Positions 36,121-44,260 of a stretch of DNA of 55,061 bases are shown here, piece by piece (positions within the stretch are counted from its first letter, which is position 1; the number at the start of each line of letters is the position of its first letter). Source of the DNA: CAYLRY01 sp964386535. GTDB taxonomy: Bacteria > Chloroflexota > Dehalococcoidia > Dehalococcoidales > UBA3254. The stretch lies in NCBI GenBank assembly GCA_964386535.1, contig CAYLRY010000015.1, positions 1-55,061 on the forward strand, given 5' to 3'. The notes beneath the pieces are model-generated. The model was given only the letters and a program-made list of their open reading frames with translations. It made no database searches and was not told the DNA's origin. The position numbers were made by a program, and so were the translations under genes.

Positions 36121-37266
36121 GTGAAGACATCATTTTTCAGCATGCTGATAAGAAGAGCCATATGGAAACTTACTGTAGTAATAATTGCTACGTCATGCGT
36201 TTTTTACTCCATACCTTTAAACGCAGAAGGTGGTATTGCCATGTCAGGCAGTTTCTATCAGCAGGCCTTCTCAATTCCGCAGGGCTCATCAATAAGCGGC
36301 CCGGATGTGTACGTGGTAGTTTTTAATAACAGCGGCGAACAGGTAAAAATCAGAATGACCGGCCAGACTCCACCGGGGGTGCGCCTGGTATTATCGCAAA
36401 GTGAATTTACACTGCCGGCTTCCGGGCAGATGCGGATCCAGGTTGGTGTTGAAGTGAGTTTGGAGGCGGTACCGGGGGAATATGAGATTTTCGTTATTGC
36501 TGAACCCTATAAGGACAATGTCTCAGGGATTCAACTGACAGGCGCTGCCAGCCAGAAAGCCGCACTATCGATAGTAGGTGAATCTGGTACAGTATCCGTG
36601 CAAGCCACCAGCCCTGACGGACAGCCCATCACAGCCATGCTCCGGCTTTTCAGGAACGTTTCAGGGCAGAATTTTGAGGTGTCCTACAGCGAAACTGGTT
36701 CTCTGACGTCTAAGCTGGCGCCTGGAAGTTTCACTGCCATCAGTTACATAGGCGGAGAGAAACTAGCCGAAGAGAAATTTACCCTTCAGGCCAACGAAAA
36801 CAAAATCATCAGATTATCAGGGGCTACAGTGTACTTCGAGGGCTTCGGCATTGTACCGAATTACCAGAAACAGAGCGGTGAACTGTCCTTTGTACAAATG
36901 GTGTACACAGTTAGAAATCTATACCAGCGCCTGGAAAAAGGAGAGGTTATCCTTGAGGTAAGCCGAGATGATAATCCGCTGGAAGATATTTCTCTGGTAA
37001 TACTCAGCCCGCTGGAAATTGGCAGGGCAGGATTGAATTACAACTATATCCCGGCCGGGGGCTGGACACCGGGCAAGTATGGCTTTAAGCTCCATTTAAA
37101 ACTGGATGATAAACCTTATACCTCCAGCCAGGTAGAGCATTTTATGGTGGCTGCTGGAGGTGAACCGGGAGGAATAAAACCCGTAGTTATTGGAGTAATT
37201 GCCGCCGTAGTAATAATAGCAGCAGGCGCAGTCTGGTGGTTCACCAGAAATAAAAAAAGAGCATAA
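36121..37266 (+). CDS. Membrane-anchored surface protein, DUF916/DUF3324-like layout
   Basis: 381 residues: signal peptide about 1-36, extracellular beta-rich region, and one C-terminal TM (about 350-372, VVIGVIAAVVIIAAGAVWWF) with a basic tail RNKKRA. The first domain (FSIPQGSSISGPDVYVVVFN) and later PGEYEIFV and WTPGKYGFKLHL segments resemble the arrangement of DUF916-DUF3324 anchors that accompany WxL proteins in Firmicutes, but I cannot confirm homology. It may tether or organise the two secreted proteins encoded upstream. Starts at GTG 36121, 19 nt after the previous stop, and is separated by 3 nt from the next gene. Confidence 0.75.
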   Translation: MKTSFFSMLIRRAIWKLTVVIIATSCVFYSIPLNAEGGIAMSGSFYQQAFSIPQGSSISGPDVYVVVFNNSGEQVKIRMTGQTPPGVRLVLSQSEFTLPASGQMRIQVGVEVSLEAVPGEYEIFVIAEPYKDNVSGIQLTGAASQKAALSIVGESGTVSVQATSPDGQPITAMLRLFRNVSGQNFEVSYSETGSLTSKLAPGSFTAISYIGGEKLAEEKFTLQANENKIIRLSGATVYFEGFGIVPNYQKQSGELSFVQMVYTVRNLYQRLEKGEVILEVSRDDNPLEDISLVILSPLEIGRAGLNYNYIPAGGWTPGKYGFKLHLKLDDKPYTSSQVEHFMVAAGGEPGGIKPVVIGVIAAVVIIAAGAVWWFTRNKKRA

Positions 37267-37269
37267 TGA

Positions 37270-38490
37270 ATGAATAAGGTAAAGCTGACCGCAATTGTTG
37301 GCTGCCTCATACTGGGGACAATGATTATGTTTTCACTGCCCGCGTCCGTGGCTGCCAACAGTCATATCACGGCCAGCTTTACCGTGCAATTGACGATCTC
37401 AAAACTGGCCGCCTCGGTGGTCAGCGCTCAGAGCGTGATCTTCTCATGGGAGACCAATGGCGAAGCCACTTCACAGGTATTCTGGGACCAGCAATCTCAT
37501 GACAACCTCTCTGAATATTCCTTCTCATCCGGACTTATTTCACCACCTGCAACCCGGCACAGCGTGCAAATTTACTCCTTATCGCCATCCACTCTTTATC
37601 ATTACAGAGTAAAATCAGTGGCCACAGTCGGCATTAATGAGTTCACAGCCGTATCGGAAAACCGGTTTTTTCAAACAGGCGCACCTTCAGTTGATGGATA
37701 TGGAGGCTGGAGCCCTGATCTCAATCAAACAGTAGCTCTTAACGGGCTTTCCACTACCCATGCTCTGATCCTGAATGCCGCTGGAATAGTACAGACCGGA
37801 ACCCACCTGATTACATCTGACGGAAATATACAAATGGAAATACCAGCCGGGACCAGGATCCTTTCTGCCCAGGCCCAACCTCCAAATTCATTAACAGCCA
37901 GTAGAGCCGCTGAGACTTTGCCCGTCTCCCGGGATAAAATCCTGCAAAGATACAATCTCAGTCCCGAAAGTATAATCTTTACTCCTTCTATTAAGATGAC
38001 TATGAAATACGATCCAGCGGCTTTACCCCTGGGAACCACGCAAAGCTCGCTTTATATTGCTTACTGGGATGGTTCACAGTGGCAGGCGCTACAATCCACG
38101 GTAGATATGCAGGCCAGGACGGTTTCAGCCATGCTTTCCCGCCTGGCTCCTCTGGCCCTTTTTAGCATGATGCCGGCACCTGTATCAAGTCCAGCGCCCC
38201 TGCCTTCACCTTCACCAGCGCCAACTACTGTTGTACCTGAGCCGCAACTCACACCATCTCAGACATCAGCACCTGTTACTGCCACCCCGGCTGTGACAAC
38301 CACCACCATACCGGCTTCACTTTCGCCGGTCCCGTCAACGACTATTACGGCAACCACATCCGTGACCCCTGTTTCGGAACCAGGCCCGGCTGTGATAAAA
38401 TCATGGTGGATCGCAGGCTGTAGCGCAGCTACAGCCGTACTGATAATATTAACGGGCTGGTTGCTGGCCATGCGCCGCAGGAGAAGATAG
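37270..38490 (+). CDS. Membrane-anchored fibronectin-III-like surface protein with Pro/Thr/Ser stalk
   Basis: 406 residues: signal peptide about 1-29 (ending VAA), a fibronectin type III/purple-acid-phosphatase-like N domain (about 40-135, with VIFSWETNGEATSQVFW and LSPSTLYHYRVKSVA), a beta-rich middle (about 140-315), a stalk of Pro, Thr, Ser and Ala (about 318-378), and a C-terminal TM (about 380-400) ending in five arginines. Such stalk-plus-anchor proteins display domains beyond the cell surface. Last gene of the cluster, 3 nt after the preceding stop, with only a weak SD, so coupled translation is likely. No enzymatic residues are recognised. Confidence 0.78.
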   Translation: MNKVKLTAIVGCLILGTMIMFSLPASVAANSHITASFTVQLTISKLAASVVSAQSVIFSWETNGEATSQVFWDQQSHDNLSEYSFSSGLISPPATRHSVQIYSLSPSTLYHYRVKSVATVGINEFTAVSENRFFQTGAPSVDGYGGWSPDLNQTVALNGLSTTHALILNAAGIVQTGTHLITSDGNIQMEIPAGTRILSAQAQPPNSLTASRAAETLPVSRDKILQRYNLSPESIIFTPSIKMTMKYDPAALPLGTTQSSLYIAYWDGSQWQALQSTVDMQARTVSAMLSRLAPLALFSMMPAPVSSPAPLPSPSPAPTTVVPEPQLTPSQTSAPVTATPAVTTTTIPASLSPVPSTTITATTSVTPVSEPGPAVIKSWWIAGCSAATAVLIILTGWLLAMRRRRR

Positions 38491-38557
38491 AAGCCCGGCA
38501 GCAGGACAGTAAAGAGTAATAACAAGCCGTTCAAACCGATTCCAACAGTTTTTTCTA

Positions 38558-38588
38558 TTGGCATATATACAGTCAAATCGGTTATAAT
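38558..38588 (+). promoter_or_regulatory. Promoter of the CMD-family gene
   Basis: TTGGCA (38558-38563), 19-nt spacer, TATAAT (38583-38588). The start would be about 37 nt before ATG 38632, which has SD GGGAGG. It separates this gene from the surface cluster. Confidence 0.5.
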
Positions 38589-38631
38589 AACTTCCACAGT
38601 AAAAAATACTCTAAAAACCAGGGAGGAAACC

Positions 38632-38937
38632 ATGACAAATTCTAAGCCCGTAAACTGGCAAACCATGATGGCTCAAGGCGCTCCGGCATTATCCAGGCAA
38701 GTAGCAGATATCCAGCAGGCTATTATGAGCGAAGGCGCACTATCGGTCAAAACCAAGACCTTGATGATGATGCTCTGCGATTCTTTATTAGGTCATTCCG
38801 AAGGGGTAACCAACCTGGCCAAACGCGCCCGGTCTTTAGGCGCCAGCGAAGCTGAAATCAGTGAGACCTTAGCTGTAGCCTTCCTGATGGGAGGACTGCC
38901 GGCCGTGGTTATCGGAGCTAATGCCTTCCGGGATTAA
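38632..38937 (+). CDS. Carboxymuconolactone decarboxylase (CMD)-family protein
   Basis: 101-residue all-helical protein of the CMD/AhpD-like family. The conserved block KTKTLMMMLCDSLLGHSEGVTNLAKRARSLGAS matches the family core, but the AhpD Cys-x-x-Cys pair is absent: only one Cys (about 48) stands upstream of the conserved His (about 55). AhpD-type peroxidase/disulfide activity is therefore doubtful, and a gamma-carboxymuconolactone-decarboxylase-like or unknown role is left. The C-terminal half (ISETLAVAFLMGGLPAV) is typical. SD GGGAGG precedes the start. It is monocistronic. Confidence 0.8.
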   Translation: MTNSKPVNWQTMMAQGAPALSRQVADIQQAIMSEGALSVKTKTLMMMLCDSLLGHSEGVTNLAKRARSLGASEAEISETLAVAFLMGGLPAVVIGANAFRD

Positions 38938-39012
38938 ACAGGCCTACTTTCACACCGCGAATAGCCTTAATAAGGGTTAATTAAATATTTTTAATCATGG
39001 CTGACATCTTGC

Positions 39013-39897
39013 CTAACCCAGGACATGCAATAAAAAGGGTATCAGCACCAGGCTGAAAATGGTGGTGAACAGCACCACGCTGGCTACCAGTTCAGGTTCA
39101 CTTTTATATTTAGCTGCAATCAGGTAGGTATTGACTGCTGACGGCATGGAGGACATCAATACCACCACTGATCTGAGCATGCCGGTCATACCGAAAAGAT
39201 ACACTGCCAGAAAACCCAGTGCTAAACCTCCGCCAATTCTAATCAATGAGGCAAGAAAAGTAGAGGAAAAGGAAGTAATCTTGACCTTAGCCAGGCTGTA
39301 ACCCAGAGTTAAGACTACTACAGGTGTAACCATGCTGCCGATGAAATCCAGTGGTTTGATGATCAACGATGGGACGCTGATATGAAAAAAGTTGAGCAGC
39401 AGGGCAAAAACAGCCGCATAGAGGGTAGGTACCCTGAGCATGGTTTTGAGGTTTTGCTGCCAGCCTTTGCCGGCAGCAATAAATATGCCCGCTGAATAAA
39501 TCATGATCACATTGGGAATATAATAAAGGGTCGCAGCAAAGAGCCCGGTGGAGCCGTAAGCCAGGCTGATTATAGGGAAAGGGATATTGACGGTGTTCGG
39601 CAGTGAAATGGGCAGGTAAAGCCCCGAGTGCCGCTGTTTCATGATCCTGAAAATCAGCCAGGCTACGGTAGCACAGCCGAAACTAACCATCAGGGCGGTT
39701 ACCCAAACCTTTAAAGCATCCAGGAAGACAATTTCCCTGCTTAAAATGGAGACGAAAGCCAGAGCCGGCAGGCCTATATAGAAAACAACATCTACCACTC
39801 CAGCCATGTCTATTTTTATTATTTTGCCTATGATGTAACCGATCAATATGGTGATAAAGGTAGGCAAAATAACATTCAGTATTTCAGTATAAGGCAT
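39013..39897 (-). CDS. AEC-family (auxin efflux carrier-like) permease
   Basis: About 294 residues with about ten membrane helices arranged as two five-helix halves. It has the family features: N-terminal helix ILPTFITILIGYIIGK, the central PNTVNIPFPII segment (conserved Asn-x-x-x-x-x-P), and C-terminal SSMPSAVNTYLIAAKY. AEC carriers export or exchange small organic acids; bacterial members include malate and malonate carriers. ATG 39897 (MPYTEIL) is preferred because it puts the first helix at the usual distance; ATG 39936 would add 13 residues and neither has a good SD. Substrate unknown; no metabolic partner gene adjoins it. Confidence 0.82.
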   Translation of the reverse strand: MPYTEILNVILPTFITILIGYIIGKIIKIDMAGVVDVVFYIGLPALAFVSILSREIVFLDALKVWVTALMVSFGCATVAWLIFRIMKQRHSGLYLPISLPNTVNIPFPIISLAYGSTGLFAATLYYIPNVIMIYSAGIFIAAGKGWQQNLKTMLRVPTLYAAVFALLLNFFHISVPSLIIKPLDFIGSMVTPVVVLTLGYSLAKVKITSFSSTFLASLIRIGGGLALGFLAVYLFGMTGMLRSVVVLMSSMPSAVNTYLIAAKYKSEPELVASVVLFTTIFSLVLIPFLLHVLG

Positions 39898-39982
39898 AAT
39901 CTGTTTTATATTACACCAGGCAGCCAAACCTGTCATCCCGGGTGATCAAATCCTGCAGAAAAACTCTTTGACTCCAAGAAGA

Positions 39983-40009
39983 GGAGGTGAAATAATTATG
40001 GGCATTTAA
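39983..40009 (+). other. Minicistron with strong Shine-Dalgarno (Met-Gly-Ile-stop)
   Basis: AGGAGGTGA (39982-39990) is followed 7 nt later by ATG GGC ATT TAA (39998-40009), 78 nt ahead of the aldo/keto reductase start. This is the second such element in the window. Confidence 0.45.
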
Positions 40010-40086
40010 AATGGTTTGATGCGATTGTCAGATTAGTGGGTAATTACTACTTATTCCGAATACAAATACTTCAGGAGGCAAGCGTC

Positions 40087-41112
40087 ATGGAATACCGTCA
40101 ACTCGGTAATTCTGATCTCAAAGTCCCCGTCATTGGCCTGGGCAGCGATACTTTCGGCAGGGATATTGATGAAAAAACTACAGCTCAAATTATTGATTTT
40201 GCTTTAAGCCTGGGAGTAAACTATATCGATACCGCAGATGTTTACGGCTGGGGAGGCTGGGCTGAACGGTATACAGGACTGGCGGTCAGGGGCCGGCGTT
40301 CCAGATTCATTATCGCCACGAAATTCGGAGTCAGGGTTTCTGAAGATCTACCTCAAGGTACCTCCCAGGAAGGTCTGGGCTCACGTAAATATATTATGCA
40401 GGCGGTAGAAGCCAGTCTCAAACGGCTAAATACCGATTATATAGACCTGTACCAGTTTCATATGCCGGATCCCGCCACACCAGTAGAAGAAACGCTTAGA
40501 GCCTTAGACGATCTGGTGCGGTCCGGTAAAGTGCGCCATATTGGTTGTTCTAATTTTTCGGCCTGGGAGCTGTGCGAAGCCTTATGGATTTCCAGAGCAG
40601 CCGGACTGAAATCCTTCGTCTCCATTCAACCCAGATACAATCTTCTGGACCGTCATATAGAAGAAGAATTAGTGCCCTGCTGTCAGGCCTATAACATAGG
40701 AATAATTCCCTGGTATCCCCTGGCTGGAGGCTTTTTAACTGGAAAATACCGCCGTGGCGCAGCTATTCCTGAGGGCACGCGGTTCAGCAGCAATCCTGCC
40801 ATGTACGGCAAAATACTAAATGACGAAAACTTTGATTTGCTGGATAAACTGGAAGCTTTCGCCATAGAAAGGGGCCATACCATGGCTGAACTGGCCATCG
40901 CCTGGTTGAGTTCACATCCGTGGGTCAGTACTGTTATAGCCGGAGTAACCAGAACCGCGCAGCTCTCTGCTAATGTAACAGCAGCAAGCTGGAAGCTTAC
41001 TGAGGAAGAAATAACCCAAATAGACCAGGCTACGGGTTACAAGATGTATTCCCTCTTCCAGATAGGGCCCCGAAAATATCACCTGCCGCCGGGATATCTG
41101 AGCGAAAGTTAA
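40087..41112 (+). CDS. Aldo/keto reductase
   Basis: 341-residue NAD(P)H-dependent aldo/keto reductase (TIM barrel). Catalytic tetrad: Asp and Tyr in IDTADVYGWGGWAE (about 50-56), Lys in IATKFG (about 85), His in YQFHMPDP (about 127). The C-terminal cofactor region SSHPWVSTVIAGVTRTAQL is also present. The length and VRSGKVRHIGCSNFSAWEL segment match the YghZ/Kv-beta-like subgroup that often acts on glyceraldehyde 3-phosphate or methylglyoxal. ATG 40087 is chosen because AGGAGG (40073-40078) lies 8 nt upstream; an earlier in-frame start has no SD. A bidirectional terminator follows. Confidence 0.9.
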   Translation: MEYRQLGNSDLKVPVIGLGSDTFGRDIDEKTTAQIIDFALSLGVNYIDTADVYGWGGWAERYTGLAVRGRRSRFIIATKFGVRVSEDLPQGTSQEGLGSRKYIMQAVEASLKRLNTDYIDLYQFHMPDPATPVEETLRALDDLVRSGKVRHIGCSNFSAWELCEALWISRAAGLKSFVSIQPRYNLLDRHIEEELVPCCQAYNIGIIPWYPLAGGFLTGKYRRGAAIPEGTRFSSNPAMYGKILNDENFDLLDKLEAFAIERGHTMAELAIAWLSSHPWVSTVIAGVTRTAQLSANVTAASWKLTEEEITQIDQATGYKMYSLFQIGPRKYHLPPGYLSES

Positions 41113-41123
41113 AACATAAGATA

Positions 41124-41158
41124 AGGGGAGCTTCCGGCTCCCCTATTTAATGTTTTCT
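41124..41158. terminator. Bidirectional terminator
   Basis: AGGGGAGC (41124-41131) and GCTCCCCT (41137-41144) form a perfect 8-bp stem with a TTCCG loop. T-rich sequence follows on both strands, serving the converging reductase and glutaredoxin genes. Confidence 0.7.
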
Positions 41159-41164
41159 TAATAT

Positions 41165-41404
41165 TTATTTAGCCAGTAAAGCATCTATTTTGGACTGGTT
41201 AAAACCTACCACCACTTCATCACCCACCACGATGACCGGCACTCCCATCTGTCCTGATTTTTGAATCATTTCCTGTGCTTTTTCTCTGTCATTGGCCACA
41301 TCGAATACAGTGAAGTTTACCTTTTTTCTTGAAAGATACTCTTTTGCCCTGTAACACCAGGGACACGCTTGAGTGGAATATAATATCACTGTCTTTTCTG
41401 TCAT
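41165..41404 (-). CDS. Glutaredoxin-like thiol-disulfide protein
   Basis: 79-residue thioredoxin-fold protein with active-site Cys14-Pro-Trp-Cys17 in STQACPWCYRAKEYL, the cis-Pro motif GVPVIVV, and the C-terminal GFNQSKIDALL of the NrdH/YruB-type glutaredoxin-like group. It likely reduces protein disulfides or mixed thiols. ATG 41404 is chosen because AAAGGAG precedes it by 6 nt; the longer TTG-type start at 41434 would add ten residues and overlap that SD. It is monocistronic. Confidence 0.88.
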   Translation of the reverse strand: MTEKTVILYSTQACPWCYRAKEYLSRKKVNFTVFDVANDREKAQEMIQKSGQMGVPVIVVGDEVVVGFNQSKIDALLAK

Positions 41405-41603
41405 GGATAACTCCTTTAGAAAATTTAGACCCACAATTTCAGTCTATATCAAAATCAATAAGTTTAACCGGCTCCCCGGTAAAAAAATCAAACGAATTGC
41501 GAATTATTTTTATGTTAAATACCCGATAAACGGGAAAACATTTTTCTCAAATAATCTCAATATAAGGATAGTTATATTATACAAAAGGTGCTATTCTTAT
41601 CAA

Positions 41604-42857
41604 GTGGCAACTGACAACCGCGGCCGGTTTGTAATACAGGCCTGTGTCATCCTGGTTCGCATCTGCGTCGGCCTTATCTGGGCTTCAGCCGGGCCCCTGT
41701 TACCATATATAATGCAGGAATACAGCATAGGGCGGGGTAGTGCTGGCTGGTTTGCCTCAGCAGCGCCTATAGCGGTGGCAATTGTGGCTTTACCTCTGGG
41801 CATCATTGGAGCCAGGTACAGCCTGAAAAAGGTATTTGCCGTGGGAGCCGTATTACAGGCTGCCGGTATCCTGGCGCCTTTCTGCGGCACTTATTTGCCG
41901 CTGGTCATGACCAGGGTCTTTTTTGCGATAGGGACAGCCATAACCGTGCCTCTGGCCACCGCCATTGCCGCAGAATGGTTCAGTTCCCGAGAGCTGCCCC
42001 TGGTAAACGGCATCACTGTAGGTTTTGTCTCTCTGGGAAATACCTTCGCTTATATGGCTACTGTTCCCATTGCTACGGTCCTGGCCTGGAAAGCTCCCAT
42101 GACGTTTTACGGCGCCTTTGCTTTGACCTGTGCCGTATCCTGGATAATATTCGGTAAAGAGCGCAGGAGGACAGAAACAGCAGACCAGATACCAAAACTG
42201 CCAAAAGCGCCCGTAGTCCACCTGTTAGGCATCAGAGAAGCCCTTACGCAAAAATACACCATTGTGCTGGCTCTGGCGGTTATGGGCGGCTGGACTCTTT
42301 CCAACGCCATGGGGTCCTGGCTTCCAACATATTACCATGAAGTATTTGGGATGAGCTTACAAAAAGCCAGCTCCATTACCGCCATCATTACTGTGATGGG
42401 CATTATAGCTTCCGTTATCGGTGGATTCTTACCCTTACGCCTGGGGCGGCGCAAACCCTTCCTTATTATTCCGGGCTTCTTGATGGGACTGACGGCTATG
42501 TGCAGCATCATGTTCAATAATTCAACTGTTATTTTTCTGTGCATCGCCCTTTACGGTCTCTCCGGCAACCTGCAAAACGCGGTTATTTACACGTTGCCCA
42601 TGGAACTGCCTGATATTTCGCACCGCACCGGGGCAGTGGTGTTTTCATTAATGCTGGCTGGCGGTAACTTCGGTAACTTTATGGGACCCCTTATCGTGGG
42701 TTATTTGGCCGATGTAACCGGCTCATATTTACCCGGCTTCAGTATCTGTGCTTTCATGTCGCTGGGTTTGCTGGCAGCAGGCATAATCCTACCTGAAACC
42801 GGCCCAGCCGCCAGCAAACCCAGCATTAGCCGGACAGGTTCGGCCTCAATCAACTAA
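41604..42857 (+). CDS. Major facilitator superfamily transporter
   Basis: About 417 residues and 12 predicted membrane helices, with an MFS-A type loop (GARYSLKKVF) after helix 2 and a second one (GRRKPFL) after helix 8. The first helix is FVIQACVILVRICVGLIWAS. The open frame extends up to 41373, but the first 77 codons are polar, AT-rich and overlap the glutaredoxin gene; GTG 41604 gives a normal N-terminus, and AT-rich -10-like sequence lies at 41573-41580. Substrate not evident; organic anions such as aromatic acids are possible given the next operon. Start confidence is moderate. Confidence 0.8.
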   Translation: MATDNRGRFVIQACVILVRICVGLIWASAGPLLPYIMQEYSIGRGSAGWFASAAPIAVAIVALPLGIIGARYSLKKVFAVGAVLQAAGILAPFCGTYLPLVMTRVFFAIGTAITVPLATAIAAEWFSSRELPLVNGITVGFVSLGNTFAYMATVPIATVLAWKAPMTFYGAFALTCAVSWIIFGKERRRTETADQIPKLPKAPVVHLLGIREALTQKYTIVLALAVMGGWTLSNAMGSWLPTYYHEVFGMSLQKASSITAIITVMGIIASVIGGFLPLRLGRRKPFLIIPGFLMGLTAMCSIMFNNSTVIFLCIALYGLSGNLQNAVIYTLPMELPDISHRTGAVVFSLMLAGGNFGNFMGPLIVGYLADVTGSYLPGFSICAFMSLGLLAAGIILPETGPAASKPSISRTGSASIN

Positions 42858-42908
42858 TTGAATTTTTTTGTATTCTCAAACTGGCCTTCATTCCCCAACA
42901 AACCGGTG

Positions 42909-42938
42909 TTGACTTTAATATATCATCCATGATATAAA
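42909..42938 (+). promoter_or_regulatory. Promoter with 18-bp palindromic operator, benzoyl-CoA-reductase-like operon
   Basis: TTGACT (42909-42914), 18-nt spacer, TATAAA (42933-42938) preceded by TG at 42930-42931 (extended -10). The spacer and -10 contain the perfect palindrome TATATCAT-CC-ATGATATA (42919-42936), so a bound repressor would block polymerase. Candidate regulators are the IclR protein at 54253 or an unlinked one. Confidence 0.7.
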
Positions 42939-43082
42939 TAAGGCATATCAACCGGGCTTCCTGGTATTCAGGGAACCAATTTCTCCTTCATCTGGACTAA
43001 TCGATTTATATTTTTGCTTCTGATTAAGGCGCCGGTAAAATCGGGCTGTAACGTCACTCAAAATACGGAGGTTAAGGGAAAA

Positions 43083-44219
43083 ATGGAGAATTTTCATGAA
43101 CTATTATTAAACCACCACCAGTACGCCAGAGACTGGAAAAAGAGAACAGGCCGGAAAGTGCTGGGTTATTACGAGCCCTATATGCCTGAGGAAGTGGCCT
43201 ATGCAGCCGGTTTTTTGCCGGTGCGCCTGTTAAGCGAACATGAAGCGGATGATATCACTGACCGCTATATGTACGGTCAATGCGCCTGTTCCAGAGACCT
43301 CCTGAACCTGTTTGCGAAAGGCCGCTTTGATTACCTGGACGGCCATGTGTACGCAGAAGCCTGCCAGTGGATGCGAGGAGCCTTCCAGACCTGTTCTGAA
43401 CTCCTGCCGCTGGGATCCTACCACCACTACGTTTATACCCCCGATTATACTGACGGTCCCCGTTCCAAGACCCTCATGCGGTCGGAAGTTGAAGCGTTTA
43501 AGAAGTCCCTGGAAAAATGGACGGGAACCCTTATTACAGATAAAGCGCTGGACCATGCCATTGAGGTGTACAATACTAATCGCCGTCTTTTAAGGCAGGT
43601 ATATGAAATGAGGCGGCTGGAAGACCCGGTGATCACCGGCACTGAAGCCATGGAAATGGTGCTTACCAGCCAGGTCATGGACAAAGAGGAGCATAACCGC
43701 CTGCTGGAAGATGCCTTGAAGGAATTAAGGGCCAGAAAAAGCTCCCGAAAAGAAGGAGTACGCCTGATGGTCCTGGGTAGTCCGGCTTCTGATGCTGAGC
43801 TGGAGAGATTGATAGAATCCCTGGGCGCCACCGTTGTAATAGATGAGTTTTGTACGGGCAGCAGCTATTTCTGGAATGAAGTAATCCCGCTGGAAGACCG
43901 TCTGATGGCCATTTCGCTGCGCTATCTGGGCAAACCCCACTGCGCTTTAAAAGATAATAACTGGCGCCGGCGTCCGGCCCATATTCATCAGCTTTTAGAA
44001 GATTTCAATGCCAAGGGCGTAGTTATCTCCAAAGAGATCTATTGTCATCCGCACGGCACGGATAATCCGGAACTATGGAAGCAATTCAGGGAACACTATG
44101 TTCCCTTCCACTACCTGGAACGGGATACCACCAAACCCGGACGTGAAATAGAGGTACGGTTGGAAGCTTTTATTAATATGATTAGAGCCACTCCGGTTTT
44201 ACAGTGGAAATATCAGTAA
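43083..44219 (+). CDS. 2-Hydroxyacyl-CoA dehydratase/benzoyl-CoA reductase family subunit (BcrC/HgdB-like)
   Basis: 378-residue iron-sulfur subunit of the HgdB/BcrBC family (PF06050), which binds a [4Fe-4S] cluster and the acyl-CoA substrate. Three conserved cysteines are candidates for cluster ligands: Cys67 (YGQCACSR), Cys94 (YAEACQWMRG) and Cys321 (EIYCHPHG). The N-terminal GYYEPYMPEEVAYAAGFLPVRL is a hallmark. The length fits BcrC/BzdN (about 380). With the next gene and two dissimilar activases it forms the four-gene set of class I benzoyl-CoA reductases; dehydratases normally have one activase. ATG 43083 has CGGAGG and AAGGG upstream. The actual substrate is unproven. Confidence 0.85.
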   Translation: MENFHELLLNHHQYARDWKKRTGRKVLGYYEPYMPEEVAYAAGFLPVRLLSEHEADDITDRYMYGQCACSRDLLNLFAKGRFDYLDGHVYAEACQWMRGAFQTCSELLPLGSYHHYVYTPDYTDGPRSKTLMRSEVEAFKKSLEKWTGTLITDKALDHAIEVYNTNRRLLRQVYEMRRLEDPVITGTEAMEMVLTSQVMDKEEHNRLLEDALKELRARKSSRKEGVRLMVLGSPASDAELERLIESLGATVVIDEFCTGSSYFWNEVIPLEDRLMAISLRYLGKPHCALKDNNWRRRPAHIHQLLEDFNAKGVVISKEIYCHPHGTDNPELWKQFREHYVPFHYLERDTTKPGREIEVRLEAFINMIRATPVLQWKYQ

Positions 44220-44260
44220 CATCAGCCGCTATCAGTTAATTCAAATCAGGAGTAACGGAT

